Source: Halobacteria archaeon
GTDB lineage: Bacteria > Pseudomonadota > Gammaproteobacteria > UBA9214
Assembly: GCA_013041945.1 (NCBI GenBank)
Contig: JABDRC010000178.1
Location: 1 to 9,418 of the forward strand
Reading direction: 5' to 3'
DNA: 9,418 nucleotides
The notes under the pieces are model-generated. The model made no database searches, was not told the origin of the DNA, and saw only the letters and a program-made list of their open reading frames with translations. Shown here piece after piece: positions 1 to 6,603 of this stretch. Both the position numbers and the translations under genes were made by a program. Within the stretch, counting starts at the first letter, position 1. The number at the start of each line of letters is the position of its first letter.

Positions 1-7
1 TTTATCG

Positions 8-2425
8 CTACACATCCAGATTGGACACGGCCAGGGCGTTCTGTTCGATGAAGTCCCGGCGCGGCTCGACCTGGTCGCCCATCAGGGTGGTGAAGATGTC
101 ATCCGAACCCACGGCATCCTCGATCTGTACTTTCAGCAGCCGACGGGTTTCCGGGTCGAGCGTGGTCTCCCACAACTGCTCGGGATTCATTTCGCCCAGG
201 CCCTTGTAGCGCTGGATATGCTGCCCGCGCCGCGCCTCGGCCATGAGCCAGTCCAGCGCCTGCTTGAACGAGGTTACCGGCTCCTTGCGCTCACCGCGCT
301 CGATGTAGGCGGCGTCGCTCAGCAGGCCGTCCAGCTGCTGCCCCAGTGCAGCAAAATGCTGGTACTCGGGACTGGCAAAGAATTCATGGTTGATTGCCTG
401 CTCGGTCGAAACGATGCCATGCGTCCACTTGCTCAAGTGCGCTGTGAAGAAGCCGTCTTCATCGGCTGTGATCTCCGCCTGGTAGCGCTGCCCGCTACCC
501 AGGCCACTGTTAACGAGCGCCTCGATTTCGCTGAACCAGGCCGTAAACGCTGCTTCGTCCTGCAGCGCTGCGGCATCAAGCACCGGCATGTAGATCATCT
601 TCTCCAGCACGTCGGGATCATAACGCTTGCTCAGACGCCGAATGGATGCCATCACGACCATGTAATCATTGGCCAGCGTTTCCAGCGCCGGACCGCTGAG
701 CGGCGGTGCATCGGGGTTCACGTACAGGTGCGCCTTGTCGATAGCACTGTTCAGCAACATGGCATTCAGCGCGGCATCATCCTTCACATACTGTTCCTGC
801 TTGCCCTTTTTGATCTTGTATAAAGGCGGTTGCGCAATGTACACGTAGCCGCCCTCGATCAGTTCAGGCATCTGGCGGTAGAAGAACGTCAGCAGCAGCG
901 TGCGAATGTGCGCACCGTCGACATCCGCATCGGTCATGATGATGATGCGGTGATAACGCAGCTTGTCGATGTTGAATTCCTCGCGCCCGATTCCGCAGCC
1001 CAGTGCAGTAATCAGCGTTCCGACCTCGGCCGACGACAGCATCTTGTCAAAGCGCGCCTTCTCCACGTTCAGGATCTTGCCCTTCAACGGCAGGATGGCC
1101 TGGGTGCGCCGGTCGCGACCCTGCTTGGCCGATCCGCCGGCCGAATCACCCTCGACCAGAAACAATTCGGACAATGCCGGATCACGTTCCTGACAGTCGG
1201 CCAGTTTGCCCGGCAGGCCGGCAATATCCAGTGCGCCCTTGCGGCGTGTCATTTCACGCGCCTTGCGTGCCGCCTCGCGTGCGCGCGCCGCGTCGATGAT
1301 TTTCGAGGTGATCGCCTTCGCTTCGGCCGGTTGTTCCAGCAGGTAATTCTGGAAGTTCTCATTGACCATGGACTCGACGATGCCCTTGATCTCGGATGAC
1401 ACCAGCTTGTCCTTGGTCTGCGAGGAAAACTTCGGGTCCGGCACCTTCACCGACAGCACCGCCGTCAGCCCCTCACGCGCATCATCGCCGCTGGCCGAGA
1501 CCCTGGCCTTGCGCATCATGCCCTCTTTATCCATGTACTGGTTCAGGGTACGCGTCAGTGCCCCCCGGAACCCGGCCAGGTGGGTACCGCCATCGCGCTG
1601 CGGGATATTGTTGGTGAAGCAGAAGATATTTTCCTGGTAGGAGTCGTTCCACTGCATGGCCAGCTCGACACCCACGTTATCGCGCTCGCCGGTAAAGTAG
1701 AACACGGTCGGATGCAGGGGTGTCTTCTTGCGGTTCAGGTGCTCGACAAACGCCCGGATACCGCCCTTGTATTCGAAAATATCTTCCTTGTCGTGACGCT
1801 TGTCGGTCAGGCGAATTCTAACGCCTGAATTCAAAAAAGATAGTTCTCTCAATCGCTTGGCAAGTATATCGTAATGATACTCGGTACCCGAGAAGATCGC
1901 CTCGCTGGGCTTGAAGCGAATCTCGGTACCGCTCTTGTCGGTCTCCCCGACCACGGCGAGCGCGGCCTCGGGCTCACCCAGGTGATAGATCTGGGTATGG
2001 GTATGGCCGTTGCGATGAATGGTGAGCTGCAGGAATTCCGACAGGGCGTTGACCACCGAGACACCCACCCCGTGCAGGCCGCCGGAGACCTTGTAGGAAT
2101 TGTCGTCGAACTTGCCGCCGGCATGCAGCACCGTCATGATCACCTCGGCGGCAGAGATGCCCTCTTCCGTGTGGATATCGACCGGTATGCCGCGACCATC
2201 GTCGCTGACGGTGACGGAGTTATCGCTGTGCAGGATGACCGCGATTTCATTGCAGTGACCGGCCAGTGCCTCGTCGATGGAATTATCGACCACCTCGAAT
2301 ACCATGTGGTGCAGGCCGGTGCCGTCGTCGGTGTCGCCGATATACATCCCCGGCCGCTTTCTGACCGCATCCAGGCCTTTCAGCACCTTGATATTGGATG
2401 AGTCGTAAGTGTCGCTGTTTGCCAT
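8..2425 (-). CDS. gyrB: DNA gyrase subunit B
   Basis: ATPase subunit of the type II topoisomerase that, with GyrA, introduces negative supercoils using ATP. The 805 residues match the full gammaproteobacterial length (about 804). The GHKL ATPase domain shows EVVDNSIDEA (Mg-binding Asn48), DDGRGIP (75-81) and GGLHGVGVSVVNALS (115-129); the transducer domain has QRDGGTH (276-282) and the QTK loop with Lys338. The TOPRIM domain shows LVEGDSAGGSAKQGRDRR with Glu425 and the metal-binding DADVD (Asp499, 501, 503). Residues about 560-725 are the insertion typical of proteobacterial GyrB, followed by QRYKGLGEMNPEQLWETTLD (738-757). The ATG start is supported by an AGGGAG Shine-Dalgarno (complement of 2431-2436) five bases upstream; the stop is TAG. 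It lies 27 bp after recF and has no promoter of its own that I can see, so it probably shares recF/dnaN transcripts. A cluster of rare-looking codons spans residues 187-204. Identity is certain. Confidence 0.99.
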   Translation of the reverse strand: MANSDTYDSSNIKVLKGLDAVRKRPGMYIGDTDDGTGLHHMVFEVVDNSIDEALAGHCNEIAVILHSDNSVTVSDDGRGIPVDIHTEEGISAAEVIMTVLHAGGKFDDNSYKVSGGLHGVGVSVVNALSEFLQLTIHRNGHTHTQIYHLGEPEAALAVVGETDKSGTEIRFKPSEAIFSGTEYHYDILAKRLRELSFLNSGVRIRLTDKRHDKEDIFEYKGGIRAFVEHLNRKKTPLHPTVFYFTGERDNVGVELAMQWNDSYQENIFCFTNNIPQRDGGTHLAGFRGALTRTLNQYMDKEGMMRKARVSASGDDAREGLTAVLSVKVPDPKFSSQTKDKLVSSEIKGIVESMVNENFQNYLLEQPAEAKAITSKIIDAARAREAARKAREMTRRKGALDIAGLPGKLADCQERDPALSELFLVEGDSAGGSAKQGRDRRTQAILPLKGKILNVEKARFDKMLSSAEVGTLITALGCGIGREEFNIDKLRYHRIIIMTDADVDGAHIRTLLLTFFYRQMPELIEGGYVYIAQPPLYKIKKGKQEQYVKDDAALNAMLLNSAIDKAHLYVNPDAPPLSGPALETLANDYMVVMASIRRLSKRYDPDVLEKMIYMPVLDAAALQDEAAFTAWFSEIEALVNSGLGSGQRYQAEITADEDGFFTAHLSKWTHGIVSTEQAINHEFFASPEYQHFAALGQQLDGLLSDAAYIERGERKEPVTSFKQALDWLMAEARRGQHIQRYKGLGEMNPEQLWETTLDPETRRLLKVQIEDAVGSDDIFTTLMGDQVEPRRDFIEQNALAVSNLDV

Positions 2426-2452
2426 GATGGCTCCCTGTTTGTCAGCAGAACA

Positions 2453-3610
2453 TTATACCACTTCCCGTACCGAGCCATGTTCCACGTGAAACACCCGTCC
2501 CGGTGACCAAATGGACAGATTGACCGAATCAGAGCGGATAGCCGTGACGAAGACCTGCGCGTCCAGCTCCCGCAAGGATGCCAGGACGCGCGACTGGTGG
2601 GCCTCGTCCAGTTCGCTGGTCAGGTCATCGAGAAGAAAGGCCCCGGCGGTGCCTGTGACCGCCTGCTGATAACAGACCTGTGCCAGCATCAGGCCCAGCA
2701 AAATCGACTTTTGCTGGCCGCGCGAACAGTGCGCTGCAACCGGGTGACCGTCCATGAGCAGGCGGAAATCCGCCCGATGCGGCCCGTGCCGGGTGTATCC
2801 ATGGACCCGATCCCGGGACAGGCTGTCAGCCAGTGCGACGCCCAGTTCCACCCCCGCCGGCCAGCCGCGCAGATATTGCAGGGTCAATTCGGCACCGGGC
2901 AGCAGGCGTTCCATTTCCGCCTGCAGATAGGGCGACAGATTCACCAGGTATGCATTGCGGAAGCGCTCGATGGCCTGGGCCGTCTCGAGCAATTCGGCAT
3001 CCCAGGCGGTGATTTCACCTTCTGATGCCTGTGCACGCAGGGCCGCATTACGTTGCCGCAGCGCGCGGGTGTAGCGCTGCCAGGTATCCCGGTAGCGCTG
3101 TTCCACGTGGAACAGCGCCCAGTCGAGAGTGTGCCGGCGTTGTCGCGGCCCGCCATCCAGTATCGAGGCCGTATCGCTGCTGAATACCTGCACGGGAAAA
3201 TTGCCGGCGAGATCGGAGAGTCGGCGCACGGATTGGCCGCCCATGTGAACGGTATAGTGTCCCGCGTTGCGCTCGATGCCTACCGTGACCGGCTGACCGG
3301 AGGGCGCCTGCACCCGTCCGACCAGCCGGAAGCCCTGCTGGCCATAGCGAATAGCCTGATCCGCCACGCTGGTTCGAAATGATCTCACCCGGCCTAGGTA
3401 ATAAATCGATTCAAGCAGACTGGTCTTGCCGGAGGCGTTGGCCCCCGTGATCAGATTCAGCCCCGGATCGAATGTGAGATCGGCCCGTTCGAGATTACGA
3501 AAATTGCGGATCTCGAGTGCAGCCAGTCCGGTCCGGTCTGTGACTGGCACGTGCGCGTCGGCAGGCTGTCGGGTTGTGGATGGGGCTTCCGGGTGATGCC
3601 GACTGACCAC
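2453..3610 (-). CDS. recF: DNA replication and repair protein RecF
   Basis: SMC-like ABC ATPase that works with RecO and RecR to load RecA on gapped DNA and to protect or restart stalled forks. Visible motifs are Walker A GANASGKT (56-63), the family motif GPHRAD (276-281), the signature CSRGQQKSI (295-303) and Walker B with D-loop AFLLDDLTSELD (324-335). With the GTG at 3610 the protein has 385 residues, against 357 in E. coli. The excess is a roughly 28-residue Pro/His-rich N-terminus before the conserved LEIRNFRNL. This GTG shares one base with the dnaN TAG (TAGTG), which suits translational coupling, but no Shine-Dalgarno is visible. An in-frame GTG at 3548-3550 would give a more typical 365 residues, so the start is uncertain. 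Two parS palindromes lie inside the gene and encode the similar peptides LFHVEQ (residues 166-171) and VFHVEH (373-378). Confidence 0.97.
   Translation of the reverse strand: MVSRHHPEAPSTTRQPADAHVPVTDRTGLAALEIRNFRNLERADLTFDPGLNLITGANASGKTSLLESIYYLGRVRSFRTSVADQAIRYGQQGFRLVGRVQAPSGQPVTVGIERNAGHYTVHMGGQSVRRLSDLAGNFPVQVFSSDTASILDGGPRQRRHTLDWALFHVEQRYRDTWQRYTRALRQRNAALRAQASEGEITAWDAELLETAQAIERFRNAYLVNLSPYLQAEMERLLPGAELTLQYLRGWPAGVELGVALADSLSRDRVHGYTRHGPHRADFRLLMDGHPVAAHCSRGQQKSILLGLMLAQVCYQQAVTGTAGAFLLDDLTSELDEAHQSRVLASLRELDAQVFVTAIRSDSVNLSIWSPGRVFHVEHGSVREVV
2478..2493. promoter_or_regulatory. parS: parS site (ParB-binding), recF 3' end
   Basis: TGTTCCACGTGAAACA agrees at every position with the widely conserved chromosomal parS consensus TGTTNCACGTGAAACA. 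ParB nucleates here, spreads, and acts with ParA and SMC/MukBEF-type condensins to segregate the origin region. The site sits in the last codons of recF, about 2.2 kb from the candidate oriC, the usual place for parS. It encodes VFHVEH on the recF strand. Assignment rests on sequence match; parA and parB are not in the window. Confidence 0.88.
3099..3114. promoter_or_regulatory. parS: parS site (ParB-binding), recF middle
   Basis: TGTTCCACGTGGAACA is a perfect 16-bp palindrome. It differs from the TGTTNCACGTGAAACA consensus at one base and resembles the TGTTCCACGTGGAAC form I recall from Pseudomonas chromosomes. It lies 621 bp from the other site, inside recF, and encodes LFHVEQ. A second high-quality copy so close in the same gene makes chance very unlikely. 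Confidence 0.85.
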
Positions 3611-4710
3611 TACAACCGCATCGGCATGACAACGTAACGGCAGTCTTCCATCCCTGGCTGGTTGATCAGGGCACTGCTGTTGGCGTCACTGAGGGACACG
3701 GCCACATCATGGCTGTCCAGCGCATTGAGCACCTCGAGTATGTAGGTCACGTTAAAACCCACTACCAGGCCTTCCTCGCTGTAGGTGGCGTCGATTTCCT
3801 CGACCGCCTCCTCTTGTTCAGGGTTATGCGCTTGAATTTTAATATTATTTTCTGATACATCCAGCCGAATACCCCGATACTTCTCGTTGGACAGGATCGA
3901 TGTGCGGGTCAGTGCCTGGCGCAGCAGGTCGCGGTTGACCAGCAGCTGCTTGTCGGCATTCTTTGGAATGACCCGGGTGTAATCCGGGAAACGGCCATCG
4001 ATCAGCTTGGAGGTAAAGCGCAGTTCACTGGTGATAATCCGTATGTGGTTGCTGCCGATCTCAATCTGCACCGGCTCATCGGTGTCTTCCAGCAGGCGAT
4101 GCAGTTCCTGCACACCCTTGCGCGGCACGATGACCTGCTCGCCGCTGCTGTCGCCGGTATCCGCCTCGATCTCGCACATGGCCAGCCGATGGCCGTCGGT
4201 GGCCACGGCACGCAGGATTCCGCCGGCCGGTTCCAGCATGAGTCCGTTCAGGTAGTAGCGCACATCCTGTTGCGCCATGGAAAACGCCGTGCGTTCGATC
4301 AGCTCATGCAGCCGGTTTTGCGGCAGCGTAATGCGTTTCGCGCTCTTGATCTTGTCGACCACGGGGAATTCGGTTGCCGGCAGGGTGGACAGGGTAAAAC
4401 GGCTTTTGCCGGATCGGACCAGGGCGCGATCCTTGTTGACCGAGATATCCAGCCTGGCCTCTTCAGGCAGGGTCCGGCAGATATCCAGCAGCTTGCGTGC
4501 CGGCATCGTGATGTCCCCGGGTTCCGTCACGGGTAGTGTGACCTGGGCCTGCAGCTCGACTTCCAGATCGGTCGCCGTCAGCTTGACCTGCTTCTTCGTG
4601 GCATTGATCAGCACGTTTCCCAGCACCGGCAGTGTCTGTCGTCGCTCGACCACACCAATGACCTGCTGCAGGGGTTTCAGGAAATCTTCACGCTGAATAG
4701 AGAATTTCAT
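3610..4710 (-). CDS. dnaN: DNA polymerase III subunit beta (sliding clamp)
   Basis: Ring-shaped homodimeric clamp that tethers DNA polymerase III and other polymerases and repair factors to DNA, and takes part in regulatory inactivation of DnaA. The 366 residues equal the E. coli length. The N-terminus MKFSIQREDFLKPLQQV and the following TLPVLGNVL are diagnostic, and the protein ends VMPMRL as is usual. The three repeated clamp folds should occupy about residues 1-122, 123-244 and 245-366. The ATG is fixed by homology but has no visible Shine-Dalgarno: the 50 bases upstream are almost all A/T. The TAG stop shares a base with the recF GTG, so recF is probably coupled. A promoter candidate lies about 80 bp upstream. 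Confidence 0.99.
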   Translation of the reverse strand: MKFSIQREDFLKPLQQVIGVVERRQTLPVLGNVLINATKKQVKLTATDLEVELQAQVTLPVTEPGDITMPARKLLDICRTLPEEARLDISVNKDRALVRSGKSRFTLSTLPATEFPVVDKIKSAKRITLPQNRLHELIERTAFSMAQQDVRYYLNGLMLEPAGGILRAVATDGHRLAMCEIEADTGDSSGEQVIVPRKGVQELHRLLEDTDEPVQIEIGSNHIRIITSELRFTSKLIDGRFPDYTRVIPKNADKQLLVNRDLLRQALTRTSILSNEKYRGIRLDVSENNIKIQAHNPEQEEAVEEIDATYSEEGLVVGFNVTYILEVLNALDSHDVAVSLSDANSSALINQPGMEDCRYVVMPMRL

Positions 4711-4770
4711 AATAAAAATAATATCTGTTAATTAAGTTTGTTGTTACTACTATTTAGTCACGCCCATATC

Positions 4771-4779
4771 TGTGGAAAA
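4771..4779 (-). promoter_or_regulatory. DnaA box next to the AT-rich element
   Basis: The minus strand reads TTTTCCACA, which fits the relaxed DnaA box consensus TTWTNCACA. It is the box nearest the AT-rich stretch at 4711-4760 and lies in the predicted 5' leader of dnaN, so it could serve in origin melting, in dnaN regulation, or both. Confidence 0.6.
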
Positions 4780-4792
4780 GGCAAATAAAGCT

Positions 4793-4822
4793 ATTGTATT
4801 CAGGTAATTGCATGTTTAACAA
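4793..4822 (-). promoter_or_regulatory. Predicted sigma-70 promoter of dnaN
   Basis: On the minus strand a -35 TTGTTA (complement of 4817-4822) and a -10 TACAAT (complement of 4793-4798) are separated by 18 bp. The -10 matches five of six consensus bases and the -35 four of six. Transcription would begin near 4786, giving a leader of about 75 nt before dnaN. AT-rich DNA produces such matches easily, so this is a prediction. Confidence 0.5.
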
Positions 4823-4848
4823 GTAGTCTGCCCAGCCTCTTGGCCAAC

Positions 4849-4857
4849 TGTGGACAG
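4849..4857 (-). promoter_or_regulatory. Weak DnaA-box-like 9-mer
   Basis: The minus strand reads CTGTCCACA, two changes from TTATCCACA. Alone it would not be called. It is listed because it lies two bases from the next box-like site in the same orientation, inside the candidate origin. Confidence 0.35.
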
Positions 4858-4859
4858 GG

Positions 4860-4868
4860 TGTGGACAA
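4860..4868 (-). promoter_or_regulatory. DnaA-box-like 9-mer
   Basis: The minus strand reads TTGTCCACA, one change from TTATCCACA. It is the left arm of an inverted pair with the identical 9-mer on the plus strand at 4895-4903. Confidence 0.5.
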
Positions 4869-4894
4869 GCCGGGATAAAATCGGGCTGCAAAAC

Positions 4895-4903
4895 TTGTCC
4901 ACA
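4895..4903 (+). promoter_or_regulatory. DnaA-box-like 9-mer, opposite orientation
   Basis: The plus strand reads TTGTCCACA, one change from TTATCCACA, pointing at the dnaA stop codon and facing the copy at 4860-4868. The inverted arrangement suggests cooperative DnaA binding at the dnaA-proximal end of the gap. Confidence 0.5.
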
Positions 4904-4914
4904 GCTTATCCCGG

Positions 4915-6246
4915 TTACGTCGTCAGGGTTCTCAACAGGTTGTTATAGTCCTCGTTGATACGCAAGTCAGCTTCACGCAACTCCTTTACCTTGCGGCAGG
5001 CATGCAGGACCGTGGTGTGATCACGGCCGCCAAAGGCATCGCCGATCTCCGGCAGGCTGTGTGTCGTCAGCTGCTTTGCCAGTGCCATGGCAATCTGCCG
5101 CGGCCGGGTAATGGTGCGGCTGCGCCTTGCCGACAACAGGTCCGCGGTCCGGATCTTGTAGTAGTCGACGACCACTTTCTGAATGTTGGGTATGGTAATC
5201 AGCTTGTCCTGCAGGGCGAGCAGGTCTCGCAGGGCCTGCCTGGTCAATTCGATGTCGATCGTCTGGCCGGTAAAGCGCGCGCTGGCGACGACCCGGCGCA
5301 GTGCGCCTTCCAGCTCGCGGATGTTCGACTGGATGCGCTTGGCGATGAAGAAGGCGACATCCGAAGGCAGGTCGACACCGGCCTGGCTTGCCTTGCTCAT
5401 CAGGATGGCGACGCGGGTTTCCAGTTCCGCCGGCTCGATGGCCGCGGTTAGACCCCAGCCGAAGCGCGACTTGAGCCGGTCCTCCAGGCCGTCGACTTCC
5501 TTCGGGTAACGATCGCAGGTCAGCACCACCTGCTGGTGACCCTCCAGCAAGGCATTGAAGGTATGAAAGAATTCTTCCTGGGAACGTTCCTTCCTGGCGA
5601 AGAACTGGATGTCATCGATGAGCAGCGCATCCGCCGTACGATAGAAGCGCTTGAAGTCGTTGATGGCGTTGTGTTGCAGCGCGCGCACCATGTCCTGTAC
5701 GAAGCGCTCCGAGTGCAGGTAGACCACCCGTGCATCCGGTTTGCTGGCGAGGATCAGGTTGCCGACGGCATGCATCAGGTGGGTCTTGCCGAGACCGCTG
5801 TCGCCGTAAATGAATAACGGGTTGTAGGCGCCACCCGGGTTTTCACCCACCTGCATGGAGGCAGCGCGCGCCAGCTGGTTGGATTTGCCGCCGACGAATG
5901 TTTCGAAAGTGAAGTCCGGGTTCAGATTGCTCTTGTGTTCGACGGCCGGCTTGGCCGGCATTGCCGGCGCAGGCGTGGCGACAGTTTTGTCGAGGCGTTT
6001 CTTGCCGCAGCCTATGTCCAGTTGCAGATGGGAGGTGTCGAATGGCCCGATCTCGTGCAGGGTCTGGGAGATGGTCTCGAAATGGTGCTTTCTCACCCAG
6101 TCGAGGACGAACTGGTTGGGAGCAAGCAGGCGCAGGTTCTCGCCGCTTTCGATGGCATGCAGCGGCCTTATCCAGGTATTGAATTGTTGCTCGGGCAGTT
6201 CATGTTCGAGACGGACCAGACATTTTTGCCAGAGCGTACCTTCCAC
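4915..6246 (-). CDS. dnaA: Chromosomal replication initiator protein DnaA
   Basis: AAA+ ATPase that binds DnaA boxes, melts oriC and recruits DnaB helicase. I start it at GTG 6244-6246 (443 residues) because AGGGGG lies eight bases upstream and homology begins there (MEGTLWQKCLVRLEHELPEQ, domain I). Extending to an ATG at 6330 would add 28 unrelated residues and swallow the promoter and DnaA box. Domain II is a short Pro/Ala linker (about 85-108), explaining the length below E. coli's 467. Domain III shows Walker A GDSGLGKTH (148-156), Walker B LLIDDIQFF (208-216), the Box VII arginine finger in KSRFGWGL (Arg261) and sensor II NIRELEGAL (Arg310). Domain IV carries the DNA-binding signature GGRDHTTVLHACRKV (406-420). 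It is divergent from rpmH and upstream of dnaN. Confidence 0.99.
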   Translation of the reverse strand: MEGTLWQKCLVRLEHELPEQQFNTWIRPLHAIESGENLRLLAPNQFVLDWVRKHHFETISQTLHEIGPFDTSHLQLDIGCGKKRLDKTVATPAPAMPAKPAVEHKSNLNPDFTFETFVGGKSNQLARAASMQVGENPGGAYNPLFIYGDSGLGKTHLMHAVGNLILASKPDARVVYLHSERFVQDMVRALQHNAINDFKRFYRTADALLIDDIQFFARKERSQEEFFHTFNALLEGHQQVVLTCDRYPKEVDGLEDRLKSRFGWGLTAAIEPAELETRVAILMSKASQAGVDLPSDVAFFIAKRIQSNIRELEGALRRVVASARFTGQTIDIELTRQALRDLLALQDKLITIPNIQKVVVDYYKIRTADLLSARRSRTITRPRQIAMALAKQLTTHSLPEIGDAFGGRDHTTVLHACRKVKELREADLRINEDYNNLLRTLTT

Positions 6247-6254
6247 GTTTACAG

Positions 6255-6260
6255 CCCCCT
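6255..6260 (-). promoter_or_regulatory. Shine-Dalgarno deciding the dnaA start
   Basis: The minus strand reads AGGGGG, eight bases before the GTG at 6244-6246. It is the only good ribosome-binding site near the beginning of DnaA homology and rules against the upstream in-frame ATG at 6330. Confidence 0.75.
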
Positions 6261-6297
6261 GTTTGTTATGTTCACCCGGTTTACGCAGGCAAGGGAG

Positions 6298-6326
6298 TCT
6301 ATACCCCTCGCACAAAGTTATCCACA
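6298..6326 (-). promoter_or_regulatory. Predicted dnaA promoter
   Basis: On the minus strand TGTGGA (complement of 6321-6326) and TATAGA (complement of 6298-6303) are 17 bp apart. The -10 matches five of six consensus bases, while the -35 is weak (three of six). Transcription would start near 6290, about 45 nt before the GTG. The -35 is part of the exact DnaA box, the geometry expected for DnaA autorepression. Confidence 0.5.
6318..6326 (+). promoter_or_regulatory. Exact consensus DnaA box upstream of dnaA
   Basis: TTATCCACA is identical to the strong E. coli R1/R4-type box and is the only exact copy in either origin-candidate gap. It lies 72 bp upstream of the dnaA GTG and overlaps the predicted -35, supporting autoregulation. 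It could also belong to an origin in the dnaA-rpmH gap. Confidence 0.85.
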
Positions 6327-6420
6327 TCACTTGCCGGGGCTATTACAAGCTGACAGGCGGTAGTAGTCTGCAACTGTTTGAAGTGATAATTGAATGCCTG
6401 TCATGACACAATCGGGGCGT

Positions 6421-6477
6421 CGCGGCGGGCGTGTAACGAATGTTTGCAGATGGTTGAGCGCCACCCTGCCCGCCGCG
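6421..6477. repeat. 10-bp inverted repeat in the dnaA-rpmH gap
   Basis: CGCGGCGGGC (6421-6430) is exactly mirrored by GCCCGCCGCG (6468-6477) across 37 bp. A further palindrome CCCCGGGG lies at 6519-6526. Because the block is GC-rich some chance palindromes are expected. Function unknown; a regulator site or mRNA hairpin is possible. Confidence 0.55.
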
Positions 6478-6603
6478 TTCCGACCCCGCGGTAATTCGCA
6501 TGCGGGTGGCCCTGATTGCCCCGGGGTGCGCCGCCGCGCCCCGCCGCGAAATCGGGTGGCGACGGCCGATTCGCCGCATGCCCGGTCATTGAAAGAGCCG
6601 CTA

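Larger units (their letters stand above)
4711..4914. other. oriC: Candidate replication origin (oriC), dnaA-dnaN gap
   Basis: This 204-bp non-coding gap has the layout of an origin. Bases 4711-4760 contain only 9 G/C of 50, a strong candidate unwinding element in an otherwise GC-rich region. Beside it is a DnaA box at 4771-4779, oriented towards the AT-rich side as R1 is in E. coli. Three further box-like 9-mers lie at 4849, 4860 and 4895. The gap contains no GATC, so no Dam/SeqA-type control is evident. The dnaA-rpmH gap, which holds one exact box, is the competing location and in Pseudomonas is the region with reported origin activity. Placement is inference from sequence. Confidence 0.55.
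4860..4914. repeat. Two interleaved inverted repeats after dnaA
   Basis: The 10-bp arm TGTGGACAAG (4860-4869) is mirrored by CTTGTCCACA (4894-4903), and the 9-bp arm CCGGGATAA (4870-4878) by TTATCCCGG (4906-4914). The arms alternate A-B-A'-B', so in RNA only one stem or a pseudoknot could form. The last arm abuts the dnaA TAA. The arrangement may serve as paired protein sites or as a 3' structure on dnaA mRNA. No U-tract follows, so it is not a standard terminator. Confidence 0.75.

Noticed and set aside
218..823. Long open frames (up to 201 codons) on the strand opposite gyrB
   Set aside because: Antisense shadows of a fully conserved gyrB with no known domains.
2170..2178. TGTGGATAT in gyrB as a DnaA box
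   Set aside because: It has one mismatch, is isolated and lies within conserved coding sequence, away from both gaps.
4742..4757. Possible DnaA-trio (ACTACTATT-like run) beside the AT-rich element
   Set aside because: On the dnaA/dnaN strand the run reads TAGTAGTAA, whereas as I recall the B. subtilis origin the same strand should read CTACTATTACT; polarity relative to the DnaA box therefore looks wrong. Trinucleotide runs of this length arise easily in AT-rich DNA.
6239..6252. TTCCACGTTTACA at the dnaA start as a parS-like site
   Set aside because: Only the left half resembles parS; the right half lacks the GAAACA/GGAACA arm, and the bases are explained by the dnaA start codon region.
6247..6330. 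Longer DnaA (471 residues) starting at ATG 6330
   Set aside because: The 28 extra residues have no DnaA homology, the ATG lacks a ribosome-binding site, and the extension would cover the promoter and DnaA box. The GTG at 6244-6246 has an AGGGGG eight bases upstream.
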